From: an uncultured Acidimicrobiales bacterium
GTDB taxonomy: Bacteria; Actinomycetota; Acidimicrobiia; Acidimicrobiales; SZUA-35
DNA: 64,000 bases
Direction of reading: 5' to 3'
NCBI GenBank assembly: GCA_937922805.1
Contig: CALAJV010000003.1
Coordinates: 62,001 to 126,000, forward strand
The notes under the pieces were generated by a model. That model saw only the letters and a list, made by a program, of their open reading frames with translations, was not told where the DNA came from and did no database searches. The position numbers and the translations under genes were made by a program. Positions 53,254-62,246 of the stretch are shown piece by piece. How positions within the stretch are numbered: position 1 is the stretch's first letter; the number at the start of each line of letters is the position of its first letter.

Positions 53254-54137
53254 TGACCGCCGGACCAAACAACAACATCCCCGACAGCCTTGATGACCTA
53301 ATCGACACGGACCGCTACCCTCTTTCATCCCCGGATTCGACTCTCTACCGCCAATCGGTCGAACAGGCCCGTGCGGGCCTGCGGTCAGTTGGATGCGCAG
53401 TTATCAAAGACTTCATCAGGCCGGAGGCGCTCGCAGTACTAAGCCAAGAAATTTGGGACCGAAAACCCACGACCCACTTTTCGACCGAAACAATCAACCC
53501 ATACTTCCACGTCACAGAAAATGTTGATTTTCCGGCCGACCATCCGGTCAACACGTTCCTCGAACGATCAAGCGGGTTCATTCCGGGCGACTCGTGGGAA
53601 GAGACAACCTCGACCCGAACGCTGTTCGAGCACCCAGATCTTTGCCGATTTCTAGCCGACTGCCTGGAACTACCCGAGCTGTTCCCCTATGCCGACCCTC
53701 TAGCCGGGCTCACCGCCAACATTCTCGACCCAGATCAGATCTTCACCTGGCACTTCGACACCAACGAGTTCGCCGTCACCGTTTTGGTCGAAGAGGCCGA
53801 TGAGGGAGGATTATTCGAATACGTGCCGAACATCCGCTCCAACGGAGACGAGGGCTTCGAAGCAATTGCGTCTGTTCTCAGCGGGGGACGCACCGGTGTT
53901 CACACCCTTGACCTACGACCCGGTGACTTACAGATTTTCCGGGGCCGGTATTCCCTGCATCAAGTGTCTCGGGTTGCCAGCGATTCCAAGCCCCGGCACG
54001 CCGCTATCTTGGCCTACACCGAGCAGCCAGGCGTCATCGGGCGGGTCGAACGTACTAGGCAACTGTTCGGACGGGTCCTCCCCGCCCACGTTGATGCGGA
54101 ACGGCAGAGGGTCCGTAGTGATCAGCTCATCGACTGA
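53250..54137 (+). CDS. ArpA/HalD-like Fe(II)/2-oxoglutarate oxygenase
   Basis: 295 residues with the complete N-terminus that its paralogue at 22680 lacks. The facial triad reads His and Asp in FTWHFDTNEFAVT and the distal His in RYSLHQVS, followed by SDSKPRHAAILAY. Because the acidic ligand is retained, hydroxylation rather than halogenation is expected, although databases may label it HalD/BesD-like. It is translationally coupled to the dehydrogenase, suggesting hydroxylation followed by oxidation of the new alcohol, or the reverse. Substrate unknown. Confidence 0.82.
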   Translation: MMTAGPNNNIPDSLDDLIDTDRYPLSSPDSTLYRQSVEQARAGLRSVGCAVIKDFIRPEALAVLSQEIWDRKPTTHFSTETINPYFHVTENVDFPADHPVNTFLERSSGFIPGDSWEETTSTRTLFEHPDLCRFLADCLELPELFPYADPLAGLTANILDPDQIFTWHFDTNEFAVTVLVEEADEGGLFEYVPNIRSNGDEGFEAIASVLSGGRTGVHTLDLRPGDLQIFRGRYSLHQVSRVASDSKPRHAAILAYTEQPGVIGRVERTRQLFGRVLPAHVDAERQRVRSDQLID

Positions 54138-54192
54138 ACCCAACACTTAGACCTCCCAAGTTCTAGGCCAAGTCCGCTCGGCCGAACCTCAA

Positions 54193-54224
54193 ACCGTCCG
54201 GCTTGGCTGTCCAAGCCGGACGGT
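54193..54224. terminator. Strong bidirectional terminator hairpin
   Basis: A perfect 14-bp stem, ACCGTCCGGCTTGG with CCAAGCCGGACGGT, closes a 4-base loop (CTGT) between the convergent oxygenase and lipoprotein genes. No long T-tract follows. Confidence 0.85.
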
Positions 54225-54249
54225 CAGTTGCTGGGTAGATTCATTTTCG

Positions 54250-56028
54250 CTAGCCGTCGAGGCCAACGAGATACTTATATGTGATTAGCGGCTCGTACGC
54301 GTTCGTGACCCGAAACGTTAAGTTCGATCGCTCAAACGAAAGTCCGGCGCCGTTCTCGCACGTCATCTGGCTCCGAACCTCGAAACCCTGCCCGATCGCC
54401 TCGCCCATCGCCTTCTCGCAGTGTTGCGGGAACATCCCGTCGTTAGCGTAATCAATCTCGAGGTCGACCTGTTCAGCCGACACAATTCGCTCGAGCTTTA
54501 CCGGATTCTTGCTCGGCTGAGTTGACCAACTCGGAACCGATGCCGCCACGATCTCAGCCACATCATTGTTCGACGGAGCTTTGAACGTGACTATCGCTCT
54601 GCCGCCTTTGAGGGGAACAAAGCGGAGCCTCGAATCATCAACATCTCGTTTCAGCGATGCGTGACCTCCTCCGACACAATCGTCATTGACCTCCACATAC
54701 CCTTGGGACCGCCATGTTTCAACGAATCGATCGCACAGGTCGGCATAGCTATCCTCTGACTGGAAATCTAACTCGTGGTTGTAGGTGCCGTCCTGTTCTA
54801 TAGACGTAGTAACGACGTCCAATTCGATGTCATCAGCGAGATCTCCGAGCTCAATTGGGTTCCGACCGGTTGGTGCCATTGCCGCTACCACTCCATCCTG
54901 GCAAACAGACCCATCAGCATTGACGACGATCCCTTCTCCTACACAAGAGGCCCGAGCAGCATTGTCTTCACCAGCATTGTCTTCACCAGCCTCAGAGCCG
55001 GATTGAGCCTCTTTCGTGTCGCCTTGAACAGCGTCAGAGTCGGATTGGGTCTGTTCTGTATCGTCAACTGGGTCAGCTTCTTCATCAGCTGGGGCTTGCT
55101 CGGTTGGCAGAATCGCACCGTTAGCGGCAGCCCATTCCTCAAGGTCTAACTGGGTTTCAAAGCGCATGATCGGCTCATACGCGTTGGAGATCTTGACTTG
55201 AGCGGGACCGTTCTTGAACGAAACACTCGGCAGCGAATCAGCATCACATTCCTTACTACTAATTCTCTCAAATCCCTGTTCGAGCGACTCCGCCGCTAGT
55301 TGGTTGCACAGCCTCTCGAAGTTGTCTTGGCTGTCGTAGTCGAACTGGGTCACGACTCGGGTGCCATACATCGTTCTTCGCATCTTGATGGCTTGCTCCA
55401 CAGGCAACGTCATCCACGTTGGGGCCTGCTCGTCAATTTCGACGTCGATTTGGTCGCTACTAGGAACTTCGACGATGATGACCGCTCTCTCTCCGTTCAC
55501 CGTTAAGAATCGCAACTCCGAGCCGTCCTCGTGGTCGAGCAAGGCATCGCCTTCGGCAGCGCAATTGTCGAAACCCTCATACCCTGCGCCAGCTCCCGCT
55601 GAGACAACAGTCGAACATAGCTCGGGATAAGAAACATCAGCGGTGAAGTCAACTTGATACTCGTAGGTGCCGTCTCTTTCCAACGTCTCCGCTACTCGTG
55701 AGATATTGAGATCAGCGAGTCCTTGCATGAATCTTGGCGCCAGCCCGGTGATCGGTGCCTCTTCCACCTCAACCGCTTCGGCGTCTTTCGCTGGTGCTCC
55801 AGCAATTATGAAACCACCATCAGCACTGAGTTTGAGCTGACGCTCACCACCAGCCGTTGGGTCTTCCCACATCGTTTCGTCGACTGGCGTATTTTCTTGG
55901 CGGTTAGCGTCGGTTTGGGAAAGCTGCTCGACGCCAGCATCGGCCTGGCCGACGGCATCGCCGCACGCTCCCAAGAATAACGCTGCCATCGCTCCAATGG
56001 CGATTAGTTTCTTTGTCGAGTACTGCAT
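54250..56028 (-). CDS. Lipoprotein made of two homologous ~200-residue units
   Basis: The ATG at 56028 gives 592 residues with a signal peptide ending in the lipobox LGAC. Two copies of one unit are visible. Copy one runs from about residue 80 to 310, copy two from about 390 to 592. Each goes from an ERDGTYEYQVDF / EQDGTYNHELDF strand through an LRF...ERAVI / LRF...GRAIV core to an ISNAYEPIMRFE / VTNAYEPLITYK end. An acidic Gln/Asp/Glu linker joins them. Conserved Cys positions suggest disulfides. I do not recognise the family; it is probably an exposed envelope protein. Confidence 0.75.
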   Translation of the reverse strand: MQYSTKKLIAIGAMAALFLGACGDAVGQADAGVEQLSQTDANRQENTPVDETMWEDPTAGGERQLKLSADGGFIIAGAPAKDAEAVEVEEAPITGLAPRFMQGLADLNISRVAETLERDGTYEYQVDFTADVSYPELCSTVVSAGAGAGYEGFDNCAAEGDALLDHEDGSELRFLTVNGERAVIIVEVPSSDQIDVEIDEQAPTWMTLPVEQAIKMRRTMYGTRVVTQFDYDSQDNFERLCNQLAAESLEQGFERISSKECDADSLPSVSFKNGPAQVKISNAYEPIMRFETQLDLEEWAAANGAILPTEQAPADEEADPVDDTEQTQSDSDAVQGDTKEAQSGSEAGEDNAGEDNAARASCVGEGIVVNADGSVCQDGVVAAMAPTGRNPIELGDLADDIELDVVTTSIEQDGTYNHELDFQSEDSYADLCDRFVETWRSQGYVEVNDDCVGGGHASLKRDVDDSRLRFVPLKGGRAIVTFKAPSNNDVAEIVAASVPSWSTQPSKNPVKLERIVSAEQVDLEIDYANDGMFPQHCEKAMGEAIGQGFEVRSQMTCENGAGLSFERSNLTFRVTNAYEPLITYKYLVGLDG

Positions 56029-56230
56029 GTGTTGACGTTCCTCTCCATTGCTGTCAAAACTGACATTGGCTTGGATCTTCCAAGCGTTCAACCAATGGTG
56101 TTGTTGGTTGACAGTTCCGACGGGAACGAACCTCCTTCGGTTCAAAATTGCTCCAGAAACTTTTGTTGTCGAGCTCCCTTCGCCCCAGTTGATCCTGTGC
56201 CCCGACGCCTCGGACGGCTACTATTCCTCT

Positions 56231-57535
56231 ATGGGAAACAAGGTTGCGGCCAGCCTGGCCAAACTCGGACCCCACTTCGAACGAGCTGGAAACGACGGCA
56301 ATCATATTGCTATGGGTCCAGGACAAGACCTCGAATTGGAATGGCGGTCGGCTGGACTTGAGCTTCCTGATCTTGATCAGCTGCGCGAGTACCGACTCGA
56401 CCGGGTCGTCGATCAACTGAACCAGCACGGCTACGGCGGCATCATCTTGATGGATCCGATGAACATCCGATATGCGACCGACACTACCAACATGCAAATC
56501 TGGGTAATGCACAACGCTTCGCGCTATGCCTGGGTCGGCGCAGACCGGTCAGTGATTTTGTGGGAGTTCTATGAGTGTGACTTCTTTGCCGGTCACAATC
56601 CCAATGTCGACGAAGTCCGCCCAGCCATCGGCTCGACCTATTTCTTGGCTGGCAATCGCCATGCCGAAAAGGCCAAGGCGTGGGCCACAGAAATGGCCAG
56701 CGTGATCGCCGAACATGCAAGCTTCGACTCGCCGATTGCAGTCGACCAGGCGAGCTACTTGTCGTACAAAGGTCTAGAAGACGCCGGGGTGACAGTAGCC
56801 TTTGGTCAAGAAGTGATGGAGCTAGCTCGATCCATCAAAGGTCCGGACGAGATCAAAGCCATGCGATGCGCCGTGCACGCCTGCGAAGCAACAATGGCCG
56901 AAATGCATGCAGCGTTGAAACCAGGAATGTCCGAACGGGAACTGTGGGCCATGCTTCATGCCGGCAACATTCGGAGAGGTGGCGAGTGGATCGAAACCCA
57001 AATTTTGGCATCCGGGCCCCGAACCAACCCGTGGATGCAAGAGGCCAGTAGCCGCATCATCGAACAAGGCGACATTGTTGGCTACGACACTGACCTCGTC
57101 GGTGCTTACGGGATGATGGTTGACATTTCGCGCACTTGGGTTGCAGGAGACGTCAACCCAACCTCAACCCAACGACAAACGTTCGAGCTAGCAGTGGAAC
57201 AAATCGATCGGAACAGCCAGCTTCTTGTTCCGGGCCGGTCCTTTGCTGAGCTAACTCACGAATCGTGGGCCCCGCCAACAGCCGATTTTCGCCATTATTG
57301 CGTTCTGTTTCATGGCGTTGGTCAATGCGATGAGTACCCAGAGATCTTTTTCCCCGAGCAATGGGATAGCGCCGGCTATGACGGTGTGGTGGAAGCTGGC
57401 ATGGTGTTCACTACTGAAGCTTATGTAGGCGCTCGAGACGGCGCATCTGAAGGCGTTAAATTGGAAGAACAGTACCTGGTCACCGAGACCGGGCCAGAGA
57501 AACTCAGTACCTATCCCCTAGATCTAGTCTTTTGA
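56231..57535 (+). CDS. dddP: DddP-like DMSP lyase (M24 fold)
   Basis: Expected to cleave dimethylsulfoniopropionate to dimethyl sulfide and acrylate. The ATG at 56231 follows TACTAT at -12 to -7 and gives 434 residues. Sequence blocks known from roseobacter DddP are present: RYATDTTNMQIW, SIKGPDEIKAMRC, GGEWIETQILASGPRTNPW. The metal set reads Asp286, Asp288, Asp298, His361, Glu396 and Glu412, and the proposed nucleophile Asp367 stands six residues after His361, matching DddP spacing. A general M24 creatinase or Xaa-Pro peptidase is the alternative. It is coupled to a DMT-family transporter gene. Activity itself is inferred. Confidence 0.82.
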   Translation: MGNKVAASLAKLGPHFERAGNDGNHIAMGPGQDLELEWRSAGLELPDLDQLREYRLDRVVDQLNQHGYGGIILMDPMNIRYATDTTNMQIWVMHNASRYAWVGADRSVILWEFYECDFFAGHNPNVDEVRPAIGSTYFLAGNRHAEKAKAWATEMASVIAEHASFDSPIAVDQASYLSYKGLEDAGVTVAFGQEVMELARSIKGPDEIKAMRCAVHACEATMAEMHAALKPGMSERELWAMLHAGNIRRGGEWIETQILASGPRTNPWMQEASSRIIEQGDIVGYDTDLVGAYGMMVDISRTWVAGDVNPTSTQRQTFELAVEQIDRNSQLLVPGRSFAELTHESWAPPTADFRHYCVLFHGVGQCDEYPEIFFPEQWDSAGYDGVVEAGMVFTTEAYVGARDGASEGVKLEEQYLVTETGPEKLSTYPLDLVF

Positions 57536-58431
57536 ACACTAGGTCGCTGACAGCGAGACTGTCCCATCCGCAAAGTTCAAAGAACCGTGGCTATTTTCTC
57601 GCTCTGGGTGGGATCCTGCTAATCAGCACTGATTCACTCATAGCCAAAGCAGCAAACGCCGATGGATGGTCCGTCGCCTTCTGGTATGGGATTCTGACCG
57701 CACCGGCAATGTTGTCGTACTACCTGGTAGCGCAACGATCGTCCGAGTCGAAATCGGCTCCTAAAGCTACCGGCGGTCTGTGGCTAGTCGTCTCAGGCGC
57801 ATTGCAAATGGTTAGTACGACCGCCTTCATTCTGGCCGTTAAAGCTACAGCGGTCGCCAATGTTGTTGCCATCATTGCTGCCTTGCCGATCGTGGCCGCG
57901 CTGGTTGCGTGGCTGCTGTTGGGAGAGCGAACCGATCGCAAAACCTGGTTCGGCATTGTCGGCGTGATGCTCGGAGTTGCCATTATCGTGTCGGGGTCAC
58001 TGGCCGGTAGCGGAATTGCCGGTGATTTGTTGGCACTGGTTGCTATCACTGCGTTTGCTCTCAACCTTTCGCTGTGGCGGAAGTTCCCGGGAATGAATCG
58101 AGTGTTAGTCATTGCTCTCGGAGGGGTGATCACTGCTGTTGCCGCTAGCACCCAAGCGCAAATTACTGGACACAGCGCTACCACCTATCTTTTGCTGGTT
58201 CTAATGGGGCTACTTTTGGGTCCCGTTGGCCGGGTCTGGCTGGCCACGTCGACCAAGTACCTGACCGCGGCCGAAGTCGGATTGTTCGCCCCGATCGAGA
58301 CGGTGGCGGCCAGCCTTTGGGCCTGGCTCGCCTTTTCAGAGGTGCCAAGCATGGCCACGGTGACGGGAGGAAGCGTCATCATCGCTGTCGTTGTGTTGAC
58401 CACATTGGTCGGAAGCCGTTCGTCTACATAA
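57532..58431 (+). CDS. EamA/DMT-family transporter coupled to dddP
   Basis: 299 residues with ten hydrophobic segments arranged as two EamA repeats (each ~5 helices), as in drug/metabolite transporters. The TTG start overlaps the dddP stop (TTGA), so translation is coupled. It could move DMSP, acrylate or a related small molecule; this follows from context only. It ends with a short basic/Ser tail. Confidence 0.82.
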   Translation: MNTRSLTARLSHPQSSKNRGYFLALGGILLISTDSLIAKAANADGWSVAFWYGILTAPAMLSYYLVAQRSSESKSAPKATGGLWLVVSGALQMVSTTAFILAVKATAVANVVAIIAALPIVAALVAWLLLGERTDRKTWFGIVGVMLGVAIIVSGSLAGSGIAGDLLALVAITAFALNLSLWRKFPGMNRVLVIALGGVITAVAASTQAQITGHSATTYLLLVLMGLLLGPVGRVWLATSTKYLTAAEVGLFAPIETVAASLWAWLAFSEVPSMATVTGGSVIIAVVVLTTLVGSRSST

Positions 58432-58589
58432 GAACGAGCCAAAAATCTCGGTTAGCTGGGCTCCTGCTCCCGATTTGTCGAGATGCCAAGAGGTTTATTT
58501 TCCTATCGCTAATCTCAATGTGTCGTTAGCCGACCGTAACTACGAGCGCGGACTGTCGCGCCTCTTCACGTAGTACGAAAGGGATAGCG

Positions 58590-59684
58590 GTGCAGCGCCA
58601 AGCTCATACCGAAGACGCTCTCAGCGAGCAACTAAACATCGTTCAAAAGCACAACTCAAGGAAGAACAAATCAAAAAGTAAACCAAGCTATTTGGCCCGA
58701 TTGAGCCTTCTCTCCATCGCCGCGGCTGCAACCGTTCTCGGCTTAGTCGCTAGTCCTGCTGCTGGACAGCAAGATTCAATTTCGATCGAACTACTTGTCA
58801 ACAACGACGACGCTGACTCATCGCCAGGACCAGTACTTGCTCCTGGCTCCGCAATCGAGTGGACCTACGTTGTTTCGGTCAACGGATCGACCAAGCTCTA
58901 CGACTTCATCGTGACAGACACCAGTGGGACTAATCCTGATTGCGACATCGATGGCGACGGCACCCCTGATGGTTTCAACCTTCACCCTGGGCCGTTAACT
59001 GCAGGCGATAGCTTTATCTGCAAAACTACCGGCGCCGCAGCTGGCTCAGCATCTGTGCCTTATCAAACGACTGGAGCAGTCAAAGCGGTTGATAGCACCG
59101 CTACCCAAGTCTTTGAAGCGAGTGACCCAGCGTACTACTCCTCTTTTGCCCCTTTCAGTCCGGAACCCGCTGTATCGATCGAAGCCGCTATCAACGGCAC
59201 CGACGCTGACACGAGCCCAGGGCCCGCCATTCCTGAAGGCCAACCGGCAGAGTGGAAGTTTGTGGTTACAAACACTGGCAATGTGGCACTTGCCGACATG
59301 ACGGTCACCGACGATGTTGGCGTTGACGCCAACTGCGGAGACGGCACCAATGTTATCTCGGGCCCAGTAGCGCCCGGAGCATCGATTACTTGTACCGGAG
59401 TTACCGACCTATTGGCATTTGCTACCGGTGAAACGATCGGGGTCAGCACTGTTGTCGCCACGCCGATTGATCCGACAACGGGTCAGGAGTTAACCAAAAT
59501 CGCCGACCACGAATCGACCTCCTTTAGCATGCTGCAAGCGCCGGAAGAGCTCGCTTTCACCGGAACGTCAACCACCCTGGCTGCTGCCTTGGCGTTGGCC
59601 ATGGTTATTAGCGGACTGGTTCTGTTGCACCTCTCAACTGGACGCAAGCCGCTAGCTGTTGCCGCCGCCTATCATTCCGATTGA
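58590..59684 (+). CDS. Surface protein with two DUF11-like domains and LAFTG sortase signal
   Basis: 364 residues. A long basic N-terminus precedes a signal peptide (LSLLSIAAAATVLGLVASPAAG). Two DUF11/DUF7507-type beta domains follow, each with the DADxSPGP...P.G..IEW(T/K) opening and one with paired Cys. The end carries LAFTG, a hydrophobic segment and GRK, i.e. an LAxTG class E sortase signal for anchoring to the wall. The start is GTG with AAAGGGA upstream. No sortase gene is in the window. Confidence 0.82.
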   Translation: MQRQAHTEDALSEQLNIVQKHNSRKNKSKSKPSYLARLSLLSIAAAATVLGLVASPAAGQQDSISIELLVNNDDADSSPGPVLAPGSAIEWTYVVSVNGSTKLYDFIVTDTSGTNPDCDIDGDGTPDGFNLHPGPLTAGDSFICKTTGAAAGSASVPYQTTGAVKAVDSTATQVFEASDPAYYSSFAPFSPEPAVSIEAAINGTDADTSPGPAIPEGQPAEWKFVVTNTGNVALADMTVTDDVGVDANCGDGTNVISGPVAPGASITCTGVTDLLAFATGETIGVSTVVATPIDPTTGQELTKIADHESTSFSMLQAPEELAFTGTSTTLAAALALAMVISGLVLLHLSTGRKPLAVAAAYHSD

Positions 59685-59782
59685 GTTGTCCGTCCCGGTC
59701 CATGAGCCGGGCAAACCATATTCGATAGCCAACCCGGCATTGTTGCCTACGCTCCAGTGATTCTCGGCTACTGAGACAGAAC

Positions 59783-59812
59783 GGTGATTCAGCCCGATTG
59801 GGTTGAATCACC
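59783..59812. terminator. Hairpin between surface-protein genes
   Basis: A 13-bp stem (GGTGATTCAGCCC with GGGTTGAATCACC, one G-U pair) closes a GATT loop. It lies 99 bases after the DUF11 gene and 57 bases before the oxidase ATG, so it could terminate the first or form a leader structure of the second. Confidence 0.55.
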
Positions 59813-59868
59813 CTTAAGTCAGCGCGGTCTGGCCCGTACTTTCAGGTTTCTGAAAGGCGGATCAGATC

Positions 59869-62220
59869 ATGGTTCAATCAACAGGCGCGTGTTCTCAGGC
59901 GGAAGCGAAACCCTTAGAGCGAAATCGCTCGGCGGAACGTTCGATTCAATCGAATCTAGCACCGGGTCTCACGCTAAACCCGAGGCATAGTCGAAGCCGT
60001 GCCCTTTGTGCTGCGGTGGCGTTCCTACTCGTGCTTGGAACGATCGGCCTCGCCACTCCGGCCAGCGCAGCACCGGAGTTAGATCAAGGCGGCGAGTGGG
60101 GGCCAGTCGAGGACTGGCCGCTAATGGCTATCCACGCGGCCCTCGACAAGAACGGACGCGTCGTAACCTATGGAACCAACGGTGACGGTTTGCAGACCGG
60201 ACGCTTCTACTACGATGTTTGGCAGCCGAATGCTAGCGCCGCAGCTGGACACACGACGCTGAGCAACACAACGCAAACTGACATTTTTTGCAGCTTCCAA
60301 CTCAACCGACCCGACACCGGCGACATGCTGTTGTTCGGAGGTGACAACTGGACCGGTTCGTCGACAACAAATACCGGGAATCCAGATATCAACCTGTTCA
60401 GTGCTGACACCTCGAAACTGTCGACGTTGCCTGGAATGAAGACTTCGCGTTGGTACGCCACTGGAACAACTCTCCCAGATGGCTCGATCTACGTTCAGGG
60501 CGGAAAGGGCGGCGAGAGCCGGCCCGAGCATTGGACCCCTGAAACCGGATCAAATCTCTTACCGTTTAGCACAACCAATTTGCGGTATTTCTATCCGCAC
60601 AATTTCGTAATTCCCGATGGGCGAATATTCGGGATCGACGTGTACGGAAAAATGTATTTCATTAGCGCTGATCTGACCTCGATTACTCGGGCTGGACAGT
60701 TCCCTTCTGGTGCCTCGGTCGGTCATTCCACCACCGCGGTAATGTACCAGCCAGGCAAAATTCTTCATTTCGGCGGCAACCAAAAAGCGGCCTATCTGAT
60801 TGATGTAACCAGTGGACAGGCTGTCGTGTCCCGAACTGCTGATGTGAGCTCGGCTAGAAACTGGGTTAACGGGACACTCCTCCCCGACGGCCGGGTTCTT
60901 GCCACCGGCGGAGCTGTCAAAGACTCTCAGCTTCGAGCTAACGACCCGCTAGCTACCTACGGAGTCAACTATGCGGCTGAAATTTGGGATCCAGCAACTG
61001 GACAATGGACGGTTGGCGACGAGGCACAAGTCGCCCGTCTTTACCATTCAACAGCGATACTACTTCCTGATGGTCGAGTGCTAACTGCCGGTAGCGGATC
61101 ACCTGGCCCAGTCACGAGCACCGACGCCGAACTGTACTCTCCCGACTATCTAGTATCGGCCAACGGTCAGGCGACTGCTAGACCGACCATTACTGCGATG
61201 ACTCGTTCTGCTGTCACGCCTGGACATGAACTTAACTTGTCAGTCAATGCCCCAAGCGGTGTCTCCCGAGTGACGCTGGTGAAATCAGGTTCGGTTACCC
61301 ACTCGTTCGATATGGAACAGCGTTTTGTAGAACTCGCATTTACCCAAACTGGTTCACAATCGAACACGGCGGTGTCGGCGTGGCTACCTGAGAGCAGTGC
61401 CGTGGTCACCCCTGGGTACTATTTATTGTCAGTTATCGATGGCAATGGCATTCCTTCGGTTTCTAAGATGATTCACGTCGTCGTGCCGAAGCCGGCCAAC
61501 GCCAAAAGTGCCACCGATGGCCGGGCGGCCCGCCTCTATCAGGCCTACTACCAGCGACCGGCGACCACGTATGAGTACGTTGAGGCAAGAACACGCCTGC
61601 TGAACGGCCAGTCGCTTGTTCAACTCTCGAACGAGTTGGCTAATAGCACCGACTTTCAGGCCGCCTACGGGACAGTGACCAACTCGCAGTTCATAGACCT
61701 TGCCTACAACAACGTTCTTCGTCGGCAAGCCGAGCCGTCAGGCAAGGCCTACTGGTTGAACCAGATAGCTAACGGGATGAGTCGGGGAACCGTGATGGTA
61801 GCTCTAGCTGAATCACCTGAGTTCGTTGCCCGCACGCAGACTCCACCTCCAAATACCGTGTCGACTGCGCCCGCGCCGAGGAATAGAGTCTATGAATCCG
61901 AGATTCGCCGGCTCTACATCGGGTACTTTGACCGTCTGCCAGACCAGGCTGGTCTAAACTATTGGACTGACCTGCGGGCGAAAGGGGTAAGCCTCGAACG
62001 GGTTTCGGCCCAGTTCGCCTACTCTCCGGAGTTCGTTGGCGCCTACGGCAACACATCGAACAGCCGGTTCGTTGATCTAGTGTACGCCAACATTCTCAAC
62101 CGACAGCCCGATGCAAGCGGTCGAGCCTATTGGATCAACCAACTCAACAACGGGATGAGCCGTGGCCGGCTTGTGATCGGTTTTACAGAATCACCCGAGT
62201 TCGTACAAGCCAATCCGTAG
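59869..62220 (+). CDS. Secreted galactose-oxidase-like copper-radical enzyme with two DUF4214 repeats
   Basis: 783 residues. A long basic N-terminus and a signal peptide ending in ASA are followed by a kelch-type propeller and a DUF1929 domain. The copper/radical residues of galactose oxidase have counterparts: Cys in TDIFCSFQL (~140), Tyr in SRWYATGT (~195), Tyr-His in ARLYHSTAILLPDGRV (~390) and His in VTHSFDMEQR (~478). Such enzymes oxidise primary alcohols or glycans with O2, giving aldehyde and peroxide. Residues ~550-783 hold two DUF4214 units (RLYQAYYQRPA..., RLYIGYFDRLPD...). A good AAGGCGG site precedes the ATG. Confidence 0.82.
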   Translation: MVQSTGACSQAEAKPLERNRSAERSIQSNLAPGLTLNPRHSRSRALCAAVAFLLVLGTIGLATPASAAPELDQGGEWGPVEDWPLMAIHAALDKNGRVVTYGTNGDGLQTGRFYYDVWQPNASAAAGHTTLSNTTQTDIFCSFQLNRPDTGDMLLFGGDNWTGSSTTNTGNPDINLFSADTSKLSTLPGMKTSRWYATGTTLPDGSIYVQGGKGGESRPEHWTPETGSNLLPFSTTNLRYFYPHNFVIPDGRIFGIDVYGKMYFISADLTSITRAGQFPSGASVGHSTTAVMYQPGKILHFGGNQKAAYLIDVTSGQAVVSRTADVSSARNWVNGTLLPDGRVLATGGAVKDSQLRANDPLATYGVNYAAEIWDPATGQWTVGDEAQVARLYHSTAILLPDGRVLTAGSGSPGPVTSTDAELYSPDYLVSANGQATARPTITAMTRSAVTPGHELNLSVNAPSGVSRVTLVKSGSVTHSFDMEQRFVELAFTQTGSQSNTAVSAWLPESSAVVTPGYYLLSVIDGNGIPSVSKMIHVVVPKPANAKSATDGRAARLYQAYYQRPATTYEYVEARTRLLNGQSLVQLSNELANSTDFQAAYGTVTNSQFIDLAYNNVLRRQAEPSGKAYWLNQIANGMSRGTVMVALAESPEFVARTQTPPPNTVSTAPAPRNRVYESEIRRLYIGYFDRLPDQAGLNYWTDLRAKGVSLERVSAQFAYSPEFVGAYGNTSNSRFVDLVYANILNRQPDASGRAYWINQLNNGMSRGRLVIGFTESPEFVQANP

Positions 62221-62246
62221 CAGCATGTTCGAGTTCTTACCTGTAA

